A DNA stretch of 64,000 nt from Bacteroidetes bacterium MED-G20 (GTDB taxonomy: Bacteria; Bacteroidota; Bacteroidia; Flavobacteriales_D; Parvicellaceae): the NCBI GenBank assembly GCA_905182745.1, contig CAJJCR010000010.1:1-64000 (forward strand), read 5' to 3'. The notes under the pieces are model-generated. The model did no database searches and had not been told where the DNA came from. It was given only the letters and a program-made list of their open reading frames with translations. A program made the position numbers and the translations under genes. Every line of letters begins with the position of its first letter. Position 1 is the first letter of the stretch. Shown one piece after another: positions 23,384 to 36,100 of this stretch.

Positions 23384-23993
23384 GAATAATGGTATAATCT
23401 GTGTTGAAAGCTAAAAAATAATTTCGAAAGTTGGATACTTTTATATTACTAGAGAATGAAAAATTTGGATGACTGCAAAAGCCTTTATATCCATCAGATT
23501 TTTTTTTGACTATTAAATGATTGTTAAATAAAACTGAATTGTCTTTTTTGGATTTATAAAGGACCTCTTTAATACACCATTTTTTAAGCAACTCTTTTAA
23601 ATCACTACCATCATTGAAGTCTTCTTTATTTGTGAATTTATGTTTTATTTTCAGTGTGTTCCTATTGTTTTGTTCAATGTCTATTCCACATGGGAAATCT
23701 GCAATAATTATTGCAATTGTATTTTTAGTGTGAGTAATAGAAATCTCTTTATTGGACTTTTCTATATAAGGAATTCCATTTTTTGAAATTAATATTTCAT
23801 TATCAATAAGTTCATTAAAAAGAAGTTTCACACCATAAATTTGCCATTTTCTACTTTCATTTTTGTAATCTATAAAATCCTTATGGTAATTAGGATGAAT
23901 GATCTTGCAATGATTAAGATTAAACTCATCTTGATTAAATTCCCAAATACCAACTTTATAGTTAGTCCCTTTAGATATTTTTTGTAGTGGCAA
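23376..23993 (-). CDS. 4'-phosphopantetheinyl transferase superfamily protein
   Basis: ISITHTKNTIAIIIADFPCGIDIEQ and WCIKEVLYK. Confidence 0.85.
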   Translation of the reverse strand: MPLQKISKGTNYKVGIWEFNQDEFNLNHCKIIHPNYHKDFIDYKNESRKWQIYGVKLLFNELIDNEILISKNGIPYIEKSNKEISITHTKNTIAIIIADFPCGIDIEQNNRNTLKIKHKFTNKEDFNDGSDLKELLKKWCIKEVLYKSKKDNSVLFNNHLIVKKKSDGYKGFCSHPNFSFSSNIKVSNFRNYFLAFNTDYTIIHD

Positions 23994-24250
23994 AACTTAT
24001 AATTAAAAGTAATTTATTTATTTGTAAAATTATTAACAATAAAAAAAGTCTTTTTTTAGTTGATTTAAAAGAGCCTCTTTATATTTGTTCAAATATTTTA
24101 AAAATAAAAATGATATTTTAGGATGACAACCTAATTTCCATTTCTCAAAAAAAAAGAAATAATCTACTATTGAGAAAATAAATTTAAATAATAAGGTTAT
24201 TAAGTTATCCAAGTTAAATAGAATCGTAAATTAATTACTCCAAATCATTA

Positions 24251-25723
24251 ATGAAGGATTTATATATATATAATTCTCTAAGTTCTAAAAAAGAGAAATT
24301 TATCCCAATTGAAAAAGATCATGTTGGAATGTATGTCTGTGGTCCCACTGTCTACAGCAACGTTCATGTTGGAAATGTAAGAACATTTATGTCCTTTGAT
24401 ATGGTGTATCGATATTTATTGCATTTAGGTTATAAGGTAAGATATGTTAGGAATATCACGGATGCAGGACATTTGGAAAATGATGCCGATGAGGGAGAAG
24501 ACAGAATAGCAAAAAAAGCACATTTAGAGAAAATTGAACCTATGGAGGTCGTACAACGCTATACTGTAGATTTTCACAACACATTAAACCGTTTTAATTT
24601 TTTACCACCTAGTATTGAACCTACTGCAACTGGCCATATTATTGAGCAAATAGAAATTATCAAGCAAATTGTAGACAAGGGATTTGCCTATGAAGTTAAA
24701 GGGTCAGTTTATTTTGATGTTTTAAAGTACAATCAAGAAAACAACTATGGAATATTAAGTGGAAGAAAAATCGAAGATTTAATACACAATACTCGTTTAC
24801 TAGATGGTCAGTCGGATAAGAAGAATCCACAAGATTTTGCTCTTTGGAAACGTGCAGAGCCACAACATATAATGAGATGGCCATCACCATGGGGAATTGG
24901 TTTCCCGGGTTGGCACTTGGAATGTACTGCAATGAGCACTAAATATTTAGGTAAAAAATTTGATATTCATGGAGGCGGTATGGATTTGAAATTCCCTCAT
25001 CATGAATGTGAAATCGCTCAAGCTGAAATATGTAATGATAGCAGCCCAGTTAATACTTGGATGCATACAAATATGCTCACCTTAAACGGTCAAAAAATGG
25101 CTAAATCTACAGGGAATTTTATTTTACCAAATGATTTCTTTACTGGAGATAGCAAACATTTAAGTAAAAGTTTTTCTGCCGGTTGTCTTAGGTTTTTCAT
25201 TCTCCAAGCACATTATCGAAGTATTTTAGACTTTTCAAATGAGGCATTATTGGCTTCTGAAAAAGGGTATAATAAACTAATGGAAAGTATCCGAATTTTA
25301 GAAACTTTAAGTCCTTCTGCAAGCACTTCAGATTTTAATGTGGTATTGTGGAAAGACAATTGTTACAATGCAATGAATGATGATTTTAATTCTCCTATTT
25401 TAATTGCAGAACTATTTAGCGTTGTAAAATTTATAAATCAGGTGGAAGATGGTAGCTCTACAGTTAGTAAAAAAGATTTGGAGATTGTTATGAACACAGT
25501 CAATGTGTTTGTTTTTGAGATTTTAGGTCTTCAAAATGTTAATGAAGCTGAAAATCAATACAAAGAAAAATTAGAAGAGACTTTGGAGTTGCTAATTAAA
25601 ATGAGGTCGGATGCAAGAGCGAATAAGGACTTTGAATTATCAGATAAAATAAGAATTGAATTAGATGAGATTGGCATTCAACTTAAAGATTCCAAAGGGG
25701 GGACAACCTTTAAAATTGATTAA
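24251..25723 (+). CDS. cysS: Cysteinyl-tRNA synthetase
   Basis: [39 protein letters not shown]. Confidence 0.97.
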   Translation: MKDLYIYNSLSSKKEKFIPIEKDHVGMYVCGPTVYSNVHVGNVRTFMSFDMVYRYLLHLGYKVRYVRNITDAGHLENDADEGEDRIAKKAHLEKIEPMEVVQRYTVDFHNTLNRFNFLPPSIEPTATGHIIEQIEIIKQIVDKGFAYEVKGSVYFDVLKYNQENNYGILSGRKIEDLIHNTRLLDGQSDKKNPQDFALWKRAEPQHIMRWPSPWGIGFPGWHLECTAMSTKYLGKKFDIHGGGMDLKFPHHECEIAQAEICNDSSPVNTWMHTNMLTLNGQKMAKSTGNFILPNDFFTGDSKHLSKSFSAGCLRFFILQAHYRSILDFSNEALLASEKGYNKLMESIRILETLSPSASTSDFNVVLWKDNCYNAMNDDFNSPILIAELFSVVKFINQVEDGSSTVSKKDLEIVMNTVNVFVFEILGLQNVNEAENQYKEKLEETLELLIKMRSDARANKDFELSDKIRIELDEIGIQLKDSKGGTTFKID

Positions 25724-25725
25724 AT

Positions 25726-27282
25726 ATGAATTTCCCAATTGTAAATAAATTTTTTCTTATATCTAGTTTATTGTTTGGAGTAAATAGTTTTTTTTCTCAA
25801 AACAGTATAGTAGATTCTTTATTTAGTATTAAAGGAGAACAATATTTTTCTTTTGATCCTCCAAAAAATATTAACACCGTTAGTAAAATTATATCCATAG
25901 ACCATAAATCAAATTCCCAAAAGATTTATGCTTATGCCAATAAAAAAGAATTCATTGATTTTTTAGATTTAGAAATTCCATTTGAAATATTAAATAATGA
26001 AATACAAATACTGGAGCCAACTAATTCAAGATCTTCTTGGAATTTTTATCCTAATTACCAAGAATACGAAAATATGATGCAAGCATTTGCCGATTCTTTT
26101 CCAGCAATTTGCAAACTTCATAATCTTGGCACATTAAATTCAGGACATAAAATTTTAGCCGTTCAAATATCTAATAATGTTGGGATTCCTGAAAACGAGC
26201 CTTCGTTTTTATATACTTCTTCTATGCATGGAAATGAGCTAACTGGCTACGTTTTAATGTTGAGGTTGATTGATGAAATTTTAAATGGCTACAGTGTTGG
26301 CAATTACACTAAAATTGTCGATGGAATAGATTTATGGATTAACCCTTTAGCTAATCCAGATGGAGCATTTGCATTAAGTGATCTTTCTGTTAATGGTGCG
26401 GTGAGAGGCAATGCGAATTGGATTGATTTAAATAGGAATTATCCAGATCCAGTAGATGGCGATCATCCAGATGGAAATCCATGGCAAGAAGAAACAATTA
26501 TTTTCATGAATCTTTCGGATTCTATTCCTTTTAGTATGTCATGTAATTTTCACACTGGAGCAGAAGTCTTTAATTATCCTTGGGATACATGGTCAAATTT
26601 AACTGCAGACGATACTTGGTGGCAAAATGTTGGTTCTAGCTACGCAGATACTGTTCATCAATACGGTCCTTTGGGATATTTTAATGATCTAAATAATGGA
26701 CTTACCAATGGATGGGTATGGTATGAGGTAGACGGAGGAAGGCAAGATTTTATGAATTATTTTAAACGTTGTAGAGAATCTACCATTGAACTTTCCTCGA
26801 CTAAGGTTCCTAATCCTTCTACTTTGCCAAATTATTGGAATGCAAATAAAGCTTCTTTGATTAATTATATTGAAGAATCTTTAAATGGTCTTAGAGGAAT
26901 AGTATCAGATTCTATAACTGGACAACCAATTAATGCCAGAGTAGAGATTTTTGGCCACGATTATGACAGCTCTCACGTTTATTCGAATTTACCAGTGGGG
27001 AATTACCACAGATATTTAAGTCCAGGTAATTATTTAGTTAATTTTAGCGCTCAAGGTTACCAAAGTAAGTCCATAAATGTGGATATTTACATGGCAACTC
27101 CTGCAGTTTTAAATGTACAATTGGGAGAGAGTAATTTGGTTGGAATTACTGATTTAAATAGCGAAAAAAAGTTGATAAAAAAAGTAGATGTCTTGGGTAG
27201 AGAGGGTTCTGAAAATTCTTTACAAATTCAAATATTTGACGATGGTTCAACATTAAAAATATTCAACATTAAAAATAAATAA
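25726..27282 (+). CDS. M14 family zinc carboxypeptidase, exported, with a truncated T9SS-like tail
   Basis: SSMHGNELTGYVLMLRLIDEI, NPLANPDG, NRNYPDP, HTGAEVFNYPWDTW; C-terminal carboxypeptidase-regulatory-like domain; tail KKLIKKVDVLGREGSENSLQIQIFDDGSTLKIF. Confidence 0.87.
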   Translation: MNFPIVNKFFLISSLLFGVNSFFSQNSIVDSLFSIKGEQYFSFDPPKNINTVSKIISIDHKSNSQKIYAYANKKEFIDFLDLEIPFEILNNEIQILEPTNSRSSWNFYPNYQEYENMMQAFADSFPAICKLHNLGTLNSGHKILAVQISNNVGIPENEPSFLYTSSMHGNELTGYVLMLRLIDEILNGYSVGNYTKIVDGIDLWINPLANPDGAFALSDLSVNGAVRGNANWIDLNRNYPDPVDGDHPDGNPWQEETIIFMNLSDSIPFSMSCNFHTGAEVFNYPWDTWSNLTADDTWWQNVGSSYADTVHQYGPLGYFNDLNNGLTNGWVWYEVDGGRQDFMNYFKRCRESTIELSSTKVPNPSTLPNYWNANKASLINYIEESLNGLRGIVSDSITGQPINARVEIFGHDYDSSHVYSNLPVGNYHRYLSPGNYLVNFSAQGYQSKSINVDIYMATPAVLNVQLGESNLVGITDLNSEKKLIKKVDVLGREGSENSLQIQIFDDGSTLKIFNIKNK

Positions 27283-27284
27283 AT

Positions 27285-28496
27285 ATGAAAAACCTTTTAA
27301 TTATTTCAATTTCGTTTATGTCTTTAGGCGTTTTTTCTCAAGAAAAATTTGAGACTAACAGAAAAGATAGTGATTATAAATTCAAAGTGCTTAAGGATTT
27401 AGAAGCAACAGATGTCCAAGATCAAGGAAGAACTAGTACTTGCTGGAGTTTTTCTTCTTTGTCATTTTTTGAATCGGAAATTATAAGATTAAAAAACGAA
27501 CGTCATAATCTTTCAGAAATGTTTATTGCCAGAAATGCTTATTTAGGAAAGGCAGAAAATTACTTGAGAATGTACGGTACTTTTACTTTTGGTCCAGGTG
27601 GAGCATTTCATGACATACCATGGGTTATTAAAAGATATGGTATTGTTCCAGAAGAAGTATATCAAGGCTTGAGTTATGGAAGTACTACCCATAAGCATTC
27701 AGAAATGGAGGCAGTTTTAGATGCTGCCGTTAAAGCACTAGCTAAAAAACCTCAGAATGGAAAATTAACCCCGGTTTGGAAAAATGGTATAGAAGGCATT
27801 CTCGATGCATATTTAGGGGAGCTGCCTAGTGATATAGAAGATTTTAATTTCACTTATAATGGAAAGCAGTACAATCCAAAATCTTTTTCAAAATCCTTAG
27901 GACTAAATATGGAAGATTATATTTCTATTACTTCATTTTCTCACCACCCATTTTACAGTCAATTTGTATTAGAGGTTCAGGATAATTGGGCAATGCAATC
28001 TAGCTATAATTTGCCACTTGATGAGTTCATGAACGTAATGGAACAAGCTATTATGAACGGCTATACTTTTGGTTGGGGAGCAGATGTTTCAGAAAAAGGT
28101 TTTGGCTATAGAGATGCTTTGGCAATTGTTCCTGAAGATGAATCAACTATCCAAAAATCTGGAAAGGATAGTAAAAGATTTAACGATGCTGGTGCTGTTA
28201 GGGTTAGCAATGCCTTTGTTTCCCCTGTAAAAGAGAGAAATATTACCCAAGAAGATAGACAAATTGCATTCGATAATCAAGAGACTACGGATGATCATGG
28301 AATGCATGTTACTGGTTTGGTAGAAGATCAAAAAGGGACTAAGTATTTTATAGTTAAAAACTCTTGGGGAGAAAGCAATGATAGAGATGGCTATTTCTTT
28401 GCCTCATTCCCATATGTAAAGTATAAAACTTTAAATATTCAAGTTCATAAAGATGTATTGTCAAAAGATCTCAAAAAAAAATTAGGAATTAAGTAA
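27285..28496 (+). CDS. C1 family (bleomycin hydrolase/aminopeptidase C-like) peptidase
   Basis: [54 protein letters not shown]. Confidence 0.9.
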   Translation: MKNLLIISISFMSLGVFSQEKFETNRKDSDYKFKVLKDLEATDVQDQGRTSTCWSFSSLSFFESEIIRLKNERHNLSEMFIARNAYLGKAENYLRMYGTFTFGPGGAFHDIPWVIKRYGIVPEEVYQGLSYGSTTHKHSEMEAVLDAAVKALAKKPQNGKLTPVWKNGIEGILDAYLGELPSDIEDFNFTYNGKQYNPKSFSKSLGLNMEDYISITSFSHHPFYSQFVLEVQDNWAMQSSYNLPLDEFMNVMEQAIMNGYTFGWGADVSEKGFGYRDALAIVPEDESTIQKSGKDSKRFNDAGAVRVSNAFVSPVKERNITQEDRQIAFDNQETTDDHGMHVTGLVEDQKGTKYFIVKNSWGESNDRDGYFFASFPYVKYKTLNIQVHKDVLSKDLKKKLGIK

Positions 28497-28717
28497 TGTT
28501 AAGAATATTGGGATTTATATTGATTGCTCCCATATGGTTGTATCAAAAATTAATTTCTCCTTTTTTCCCTAGTACCTGTAGATTCAACCCAACTTGCTCC
28601 AACTATGCAATAGATGCTATTAAATTAAAAGGCCCCTTTGTTGGATTTTGGTTAGCTTTAAAAAGAATTTCAAAATGTCATCCTTGGGGAGGAACAGGTT
28701 ACGATCCACTTCCCTAA
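28496..28717 (+). CDS. yidD: Membrane protein insertion efficiency factor
   Basis: 73 aa; [59 protein letters not shown]. Confidence 0.95.
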   Translation: MLRILGFILIAPIWLYQKLISPFFPSTCRFNPTCSNYAIDAIKLKGPFVGFWLALKRISKCHPWGGTGYDPLP

Positions 28718-28727
28718 AATTTTTAAT

Positions 28728-29735
28728 ATGCTAAAAATAGATATGCATTCTCATATAATTCCAAAAAACCTTCCAGACTGGGAGAAAAAGTTTGGTTATG
28801 AGGGTTTTATAAGATTAGAACATCATAAACCTAGCTGGGCCAATATGATGCAGGGAGATAACTTTTTTAGAGAAATAAATCACAATTGTTGGGATCCCGA
28901 AACTAGGATCAATGAGTATGAAAAATATGCTACTCAAGTGCAAGTAGTATGCACGATTCCTGTTCTATTTGCTTATTTTTCAAAACCAAAAGATGGTCTA
29001 GAAGTAGCTAAATTTTTAAACGACGATTTAGCCAATTTGGTAAATAAATATCCTAAAAAATATATTGGTTTAGGCTCTTTGCCCATGCAAGATCCTGAGC
29101 TTGCAGTTCAAGAACTTTTTAGAATCAAAGAATTAGGACTAAAAGGAGTGCAGATAGGATCTAATATTGAAGATAAAAATTTAAATGAACCTGATTTTTT
29201 TCCAGTTTGGGAAGCTTGTGAAAAGCTTGGGTTGGCTGTATTGGTTCATCCATGGAATATGATGGGTAAGAAAAATATGAGTAAATATTGGCTTCCTTGG
29301 CTAGTTGGTATGCCAGCGGAAACTTCTCGTGCAATGTGCTCTATGATATTTGGAGGAGTTTTTGATAAGTTCCCAAATTTAAGAGTCAATTTTTGCCATG
29401 CCAGTGGGTCTTTTTTATCAACTATTGGAAGAATTGAACATGGTTTTAATTGTAGGCCAGATCTTGTGGCGGTAGATAACCTTAAAAACCCAAGAGAATA
29501 TTGTGGTCATTTTTGGGTAGATTGTATTACCCATGATCAAGACATGCTCCATTATGTTTTAAAAATGCAAGGTTCTAAAAGAGTTACATTGGGAAGCGAT
29601 TATCCATTTCCATTGGGTGATTTAGAAATAGGAGAGTTAATAAATCGAATGAATTTAGAAAAATCTGTTGTTGAGGATATTTTTTGCAATAGTACTTTAG
29701 AGTGGTTGAACCTAAAAAAAGAAATATTTTTATGA
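28728..29735 (+). CDS. Amidohydrolase family protein, ACMSD-like (2-amino-3-carboxymuconate-6-semialdehyde decarboxylase)
   Basis: IDMHSHIIPKNLPDW; GLGSLPMQDPELAVQEL; VLVHPWNMMG; LGSDYPFPLGD. Confidence 0.88.
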   Translation: MLKIDMHSHIIPKNLPDWEKKFGYEGFIRLEHHKPSWANMMQGDNFFREINHNCWDPETRINEYEKYATQVQVVCTIPVLFAYFSKPKDGLEVAKFLNDDLANLVNKYPKKYIGLGSLPMQDPELAVQELFRIKELGLKGVQIGSNIEDKNLNEPDFFPVWEACEKLGLAVLVHPWNMMGKKNMSKYWLPWLVGMPAETSRAMCSMIFGGVFDKFPNLRVNFCHASGSFLSTIGRIEHGFNCRPDLVAVDNLKNPREYCGHFWVDCITHDQDMLHYVLKMQGSKRVTLGSDYPFPLGDLEIGELINRMNLEKSVVEDIFCNSTLEWLNLKKEIFL

Positions 29736-31612
29736 GAGTTTTAATTTGGTTTCTATTAATACTATTTTATTCTTTGACATCTTTTTCACAAGATAGTTAT
29801 TGGCAACAAAATATAAAATACGATATGAATATTGATTTTGACCAAGAAAGTCATCAATTTGATATTCACCAAGAAATTACTTACACCAATAATTCACCAG
29901 ATGAATTGTTCAAAGTATATATGCATTTATTTTACAATGCTTTTCAGCCGGGGTCTATGATGGATGTAAGATCAAGGTCAATTGCTGATCCTGACTCCAG
30001 AGTTGTGGACAGAATTTACAACCTCGATAAAAACGAAATTGGATTTCAAAAAATTATTAGTGTAAAAAATGGGTCCAATAATTTGAACTTTTTTCAAGAG
30101 GGAACCATTTTAGAGATTTTTTTAAATAAGTCCATTAAGCCTGGTAAGAAGTTAAATTTATCTATTGATTGTAAAAGTCAAATCCCAATTCAAATACGAA
30201 GAACGGGAAGGTATAATAAAGAAGATGTAGCTTATTCTATGACCCAGTGGTATCCCAAAATGTGTGAATACGATTTGGAAGGTTGGCATACCAATCCTTA
30301 TATAGGGAGAGAATTTTACGGAGTTTGGGGAGATTTCAATGTAGTAATTAATATTGATAGTTCATTTGTTTTAGGTGGAACTGGAATTCTTCAAAACCCA
30401 AATGAGATAGGACATGGATATGAGACCGAAAAGAAAGACAGAAAAGAGGAATTCAAATAAATTAAAATGGCATTTTAAAGCAGAAAATGTCCACGATTTT
30501 GCTTGGGCTGCAGATCCATTTTTTATTCATGAACAAACTTCTTTAGAAAATGGAACGATACTTCATTTTTTGCATAAAAACGACTCTTTAAATGACAATT
30601 GGAAACGATTACAATCATATGCTGTAAAATGTTTTGAATATATGAACGAAAATTATGGTGAATATCCTTACAAACAGTATTCAATTATTCAAGGTGGTGA
30701 TGGAGGAATGGAATATCCAATGTGTACCTTAATTACTGCTGAGGGTTCGTTCAAGGGATTGGTTAGTGTTACTGTGCACGAATCTATACATAGCTGGTTT
30801 CAAGGAATTCTTGGGACTAACGAGTCTAAATATGAATGGATGGATGAAGGATTTTGCACCTATGCACAATACGAAGTCTTAAACTATTTGTACAAAAAAA
30901 ATGTTTTAAATCCTCTATATCGACAGTATAAGAGCTATTCCAATGTGGCAAAATCTAGTTACAAAGAACCTTTATCAACCCATGCTGATTTTTACAACTT
31001 AAATTATGTTTACGGAGTAAATGCTTACAATAAAGGTTCTGTTTTTCTTCATCAATTGGGATATATAATTGGATCTGAGGTTTTAAAAACTGGCATGAAA
31101 AAATATTTTGAGACATGGAAGTTTAAACACCCTAAACCAACAGATTTTAAGAGGATAATGGAGTTAGAGAGTGGATTAGAACTAGATTGGTATTTTGAGC
31201 AGTTTACACAAACTACCAACACAATTGATTATGCGATTGCAGGAGTTAAGTCTTTAGGTGAAAAAACTCAAATTTTATTCCAGAAAAAAGGGAAGAATTC
31301 CAATGCCTTTAGATATTTGTCTTGTCACCAATGATTCCAATGCTGTTTGGTATAATATTCCTCTTAGAATTATGCGTGGGTCCAAGAAAAATGATATGAT
31401 AGGAGATACTTTTAAGACAATATCAGATTGGCCTTGGGTATATGAATACTATGAATTTGAAGTAGATTTTTCAATTAGAAGAAATTAAAAAAATTCAAAT
31501 AGATCCCTCTACTAGACTCGCAGATATTAATTTAGAAAACAATACTTGGCCTTTAAAAACTACTAATGAGGAATTAATAGTTCCTGAAATTATTTTTAAG
31601 AGTAAATTATAA
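29732..31612 (+). pseudogene. M1 family metallopeptidase, frame-disrupted (3 breaks)
   Basis: ORFs 29702..30460, 30414..31334, 31258..31488 and the final frame IKKIQIDPSTRLADINLENNTWPL...KSKL; zinc motif VHESIHSWF...WMDEGFCTYAQYE. Confidence 0.85.
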
Positions 31613-32254
31613 ATATTTTTTAAAGGCTATTGAAATTAGTTGCTGGTTTGCTAATCTTAAACCCCAATATTCCTGACTTAGTGCGGCAGTTCCCCCATTG
31701 CTATTTATAATTGTTGCTTGGTAATATTGATGAAAGCCAATATTAAAATTGGCAATTATGTTTAAAAAAACATCTTTTTTAATTAAATGTTCAAAAAACA
31801 TAAAATACTCTAATCCTGTTCCAAAATAGTCGGAGGACCAAAATGCTTGTGTTCCGGATACAACTTGTCCTCTATAAATATTACACCTAAAATAAGGACC
31901 TATTCCGTGACCAATTTTTGTGTTTCTTTTATCCATTATCCACTTGCTTTTATTAACACTAATTAAAAAATTATTTAAACTTAACATTGGATTTTTATAG
32001 GATGGAGAAAACTTAGAATGGACTCTGTAAAAGTTGTTTTCCGAAATTGTCATTTGATAATCGATGAGAACCCCAAATTTTTCTTCATATTTTGAGTCAA
32101 ATAGCGTTGAAATTGAACTTATTGGATTGCTCCATCCAATGGAAATTGCATGTGATAAGTCATTATTTTCATCTTTATTATTTATTTGAGCAAAAACTTG
32201 AGAATAATCCTAATAGTATAAATAATACATAATAGAAACTTATACATTAATTAA
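31607..32254 (-). pseudogene. Acyloxyacyl hydrolase/PagL-like outer membrane protein, frameshift in the signal peptide region
   Basis: Minus strand: MYKFLLCIIYTIR.. (signal) then QVFAQINNKDENNDLSHAISIGWSNPISSISTLFDSKYEEKFGVLIDYQMTISENNFYRVHSKFSPSY...; ORF 31607..32053. Confidence 0.5.
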
Positions 32255-32686
32255 AATATGAATTTGGTTGGATGTAACATTCAAAACTAGTTTGGTAATT
32301 TTTCAGGGAATAGCTAGCAGGACCTTGAATTACTAGTCCGTCAAAGAGTTGATATCTGACTACTGTCACATGCACATTCAACGAAAGAGTTAGTAGAATC
32401 TACTGTTGCTTTTCCACATGGATTTTCGGAGTTGATAGGTACAGTGCCTGTCGTATGCACTAAATTGATCATAAGATTGTCTGTAGATGATTATTCCTCT
32501 TACTTCCCCCTGTTATATATGCCCAGCCACCAATTGAATTTAATGAAGAATAACTAGGCAAAGAAATATTTATGTATTGGTCTACATATACGTATGGAAC
32601 TATATTTTGATTTTTGTACAACTATTTATAGAAATTATACAAAAACATATCAAGAGATTTTTAAATTTGATAATTATTTTATTCAT
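32247..32686 (-). pseudogene. Small Rieske-like-domain lipoprotein, frame-disrupted
   Basis: Minus translation across frames: MNKIIIKFKNLLICFCIISINSCTK-NQNIVPYVYVDQYINISLPSYSSLNSIGGWAYITGG-VRGIIIYRQSYDQFSAYDRHCTYQ-...NSFVECACDSSQ-YQLFDGLVIQGPASYSLKNYQTSFECYIQPNSYFN; lipobox INSC. Confidence 0.55.
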
Positions 32687-33041
32687 GAATAATTTAGTTT
32701 TAAAATCTACTGTAGTTTTTCTAATAGTTATCATTAGTAAATAAGTATTCACTCTCAAAACAAGGGTGAGTTGGTAGGTTCAAATAAACATTCTATTAAT
32801 CAAAATTACAAAATACCTGGAAATAACAACGAAGTTGTTGAAGGTCTTTCTTACAGTGATTTAAAAAGACAGCAAAATTACAACATTAAAGTACCAAGAA
32901 AATTCTAGAAAAGATTTGTTAAAAAGCCATTATTAAAACAAACAAAACCCACTAGAAAAAGAATGAAGCAAACTTTGAAAAAATCTCAAAGTTTGTTAGC
33001 AGGTAAAGCCCGTGGCATCAACTTGGCAAGTTTGGGTTAAT
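32685..33041 (+). pseudogene. Short putative secreted protein, heavily frame-disrupted
   Basis: MNNLVLKSTVVFLIVIIS signal-like start, then KGELVGSNKHSINQNYKIPGNNNEVVEGLSYSDLKRQQNYNIKVPRKF* and KRFVKKPLLKQTKPTRKRMKQTLKKSQSLLAGKARGINLASLG*. Confidence 0.3.
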
Positions 33042-33190
33042 AGGAATAAAACTTTATCTCAACGTAAGGAAAACAAAAATGAGGATTAAACTTTTTGAAT
33101 TTAAATTGTCTAAATGTTAAAAATTCGTTAATTATTGTTTAATTTGTGAAACGATTATTCGTTACGTTCAAGTTTTAAAGATAACAGACT

Positions 33191-36100
33191 ATGCTTAGAA
33201 AAATATTTTTATTATCCGTATCTCTTTTTAGTTTATGCTTTGTTAGTTATGCTCAGCCTCAAGGAGGAAGTGTAAAAGGTAAGGTTTTTGATGAATTGAA
33301 AGATGGTTTTCCATTTGTTAATGTCGCACTTTTTCAAAATGGAAATATAAGGGGAGGTGCAACTACTGATTTCGATGGTGTTTTTAAGATTAGTAATATT
33401 TCTGCTGGATCCTATACTCTTGAAATTAAATTTGTAGGATATCAAACTTACAGACTTGAAGGTTTGATTGTTAAGGGTGGAAAATTATTGCCATTATCCC
33501 CAATATATTTAAAAGAAGCAACAGAGCTTTTAAAGGAAGTGGAAATTGTTAGTTATAAAGTTCCTTTAATTGATAAAGACGGAGGTGCTTCTGGTGGAAC
33601 TGTTACAAGAGAGGATTTAGCTAGAATGCCAGGAAGGTCTGCTGGTTCTATTGCAAGTACTGTTGGTGGTGTACAATCGGATGCTAATGGTAACATTACA
33701 TCTGTAAGAGGTTCTAGAGATGATGCAACTTTTTATTATATTGATGGAATTAAAGTTAGAGGTTCTACTAATTTACCTAAATCTGCTATTGAAGAAGTAA
33801 GTGTAATGACAGGTGGGGTTCCTGCAAATTTTGGAGATGCAACAGGTGGTATAATATCTATTACTACAAGAGGAGCTTCAAGAACTTATTTTGGAGGAAT
33901 TGAAGTAGTAAGTTCTGGTTTGCTTTAAATGAAAATGTTTATGGATTAGACAATAATGGATTCAATCTTTTAGAAGGTACTTTTTCAGGTCCATTACTTA
34001 TGAAAAAAGACAGTACTGGAAAGAAAACAGATCCTATTCTTAGGATTCTTTGTTTCTGGAAACTTTAACCATGTCTTAGACCCAAGACCTCTTGCTGGTG
34101 ATCAATATAGACTTAAGCCAGCATACAAAGATTCGCTAATAGATCCTTCTAAAATGGGGCCATTAAGACCAACTGGTTTGGGCTTTGGTGCCTATTACAA
34201 TACAGATTTTTTGACCGATGATGCTTTCGAAAAAGTTAAGTATCGTCAAAATGTAGATAGAACTACTGCTTCTCTCGCCGGTAAAATAGATGTTAATGCT
34301 GGTCCAAATATGAATATCTCATTTGGAGCTTCTGGTTCTTATTCAGATCGTAATGGAGCTTCTTGGGAAAGTTCGCTTATGAATTACTGATAATTTAGCC
34401 AATTATAGAGATTTTGACTGGAGAGCTTATGGAAAATTTACCCAACGTTTTCAAAATGTAGCTGAAGATGCTAACTCTCAAACTGGGGTTAAAAATGCTT
34501 ACTATACTATAATGGTGGATTATTCAAGAAACTATGGTTGGGTAGAAGACAATGTCCATGGAGATAATTATTTTAATTATGGTCATATTGGAAATTTGAT
34601 ATTGCTAAAACACCTTCTTATGAGTTTTCAGACTTTGATGGAAATGGAGTTTTAGATCTTGTTCAAACTGGTGTTAATGACGATTCCATTGTTTTCACCC
34701 CCTCTAGCTACTAATGCAGATATGGCTGCAATAACAACTCAGTACTTTTCTCTTTACGACGATGTTGCTGGAAATTACGAAAATATAACTCAACTATTAG
34801 ACGGAGGTGCTCTTTTGAATGGAAGAAGACCAACCAATGTTTATGGACTTTGGCAAAATATTGGATATGGATATAATGGATCCAACCAATCAGATAATTC
34901 TCAGTTTAGGATAACTGCTGTTGGTTCTGCAGATATTGGAGACCATGCTCTTTCTTTGGGTTTTGAATACGAGCAAAGAACAGATAGATATTTTGGAGTA
35001 GCACCTATAGGGCTCTGGGGTTGATGAGGCAGCTTGCTAACTCTCATACGGATTATGGTAGAGGAATTGACGAAAGCCAACCTATATATAACAACTTTGG
35101 TTCGTTTACTCAAATAAGCTTTGAAACTTTAAATACAGCACCAGGAGCTTATTCTGGTTCAGATCCTCAATCATTTTTTGATTACAATTTAAGAAATAGC
35201 CTAGGTTTAGATCCAAATGGCACTGACTTTATCAATATTGATGCAATGGATCCTTCTGAGTTTAGTTTAGATATGTTCAGTGCAGATGAATTATTAAACT
35301 CTGGAAATAACTACGTAACCTACTACGGCTACGATCATAAGGTGATAAAATTTCTGGAAGGCCTAGTTTTGATGATTTCTTTAACAAAAAAGATCAATAT
35401 GGTAATTACACTAGACCAATTGGTGCATTTGAACCAATTTACATTGCGGGTTATATTATGGACAAGTTCGCTTTTGATGATTTAATATTTAATGTTGGAG
35501 TCAGAGTAGATAGATTTGATGCAAATCAACAAATTTTAAAAGACGATTTTTCTTTATACCCTACAAGAACTGTTGGAGAGGTTAGTGATATTAATGGACA
35601 GTCCGTAACCCATCCTACAAATATTCCTTCAACTGCTACAGTTTATATAAATGATATTGAAGACCCAACAACTTTAATGGGTTATAGAGAAGGGAATCAA
35701 TGGTATACTTCTAATGGTGTAGCTGTAAACGATTTAGAGTCTATTACGCCAAGTGGTTATGTTGTTCCTCAGCCATACTTATCCCAAGGAGTTTCTACGG
35801 ACGACGATGTTAGTTCTAATGCATTTGAAGATTACAAACCTCAAATTAACATTATGCCTAGAATTGCATTTTCTTTTCCTATTTCAGATGAAGCTCTGTT
35901 TTTTGCTCATTACGATGTTTTAACAAAAAGACCAACTACAGGTAATAGATTAAATCCAATAGATTATTTTTATTTACAAACTGGAAATATTGGAACTGTA
36001 AATAATCCTAGTCTTCTTCCTGAAAAAACAATCGATTATGAAATTGGATTTCAGCAAGTTCTTAATATTAGGTCTTCCTTAAAAATATCGGGTTTTTACA

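Noticed and set aside
24000-24250. AT-rich gap upstream of cysS considered for a T-box, tRNA or small RNA
   Set aside because: No cloverleaf, specifier-loop or terminator-like structure visible; low-complexity A/T only.
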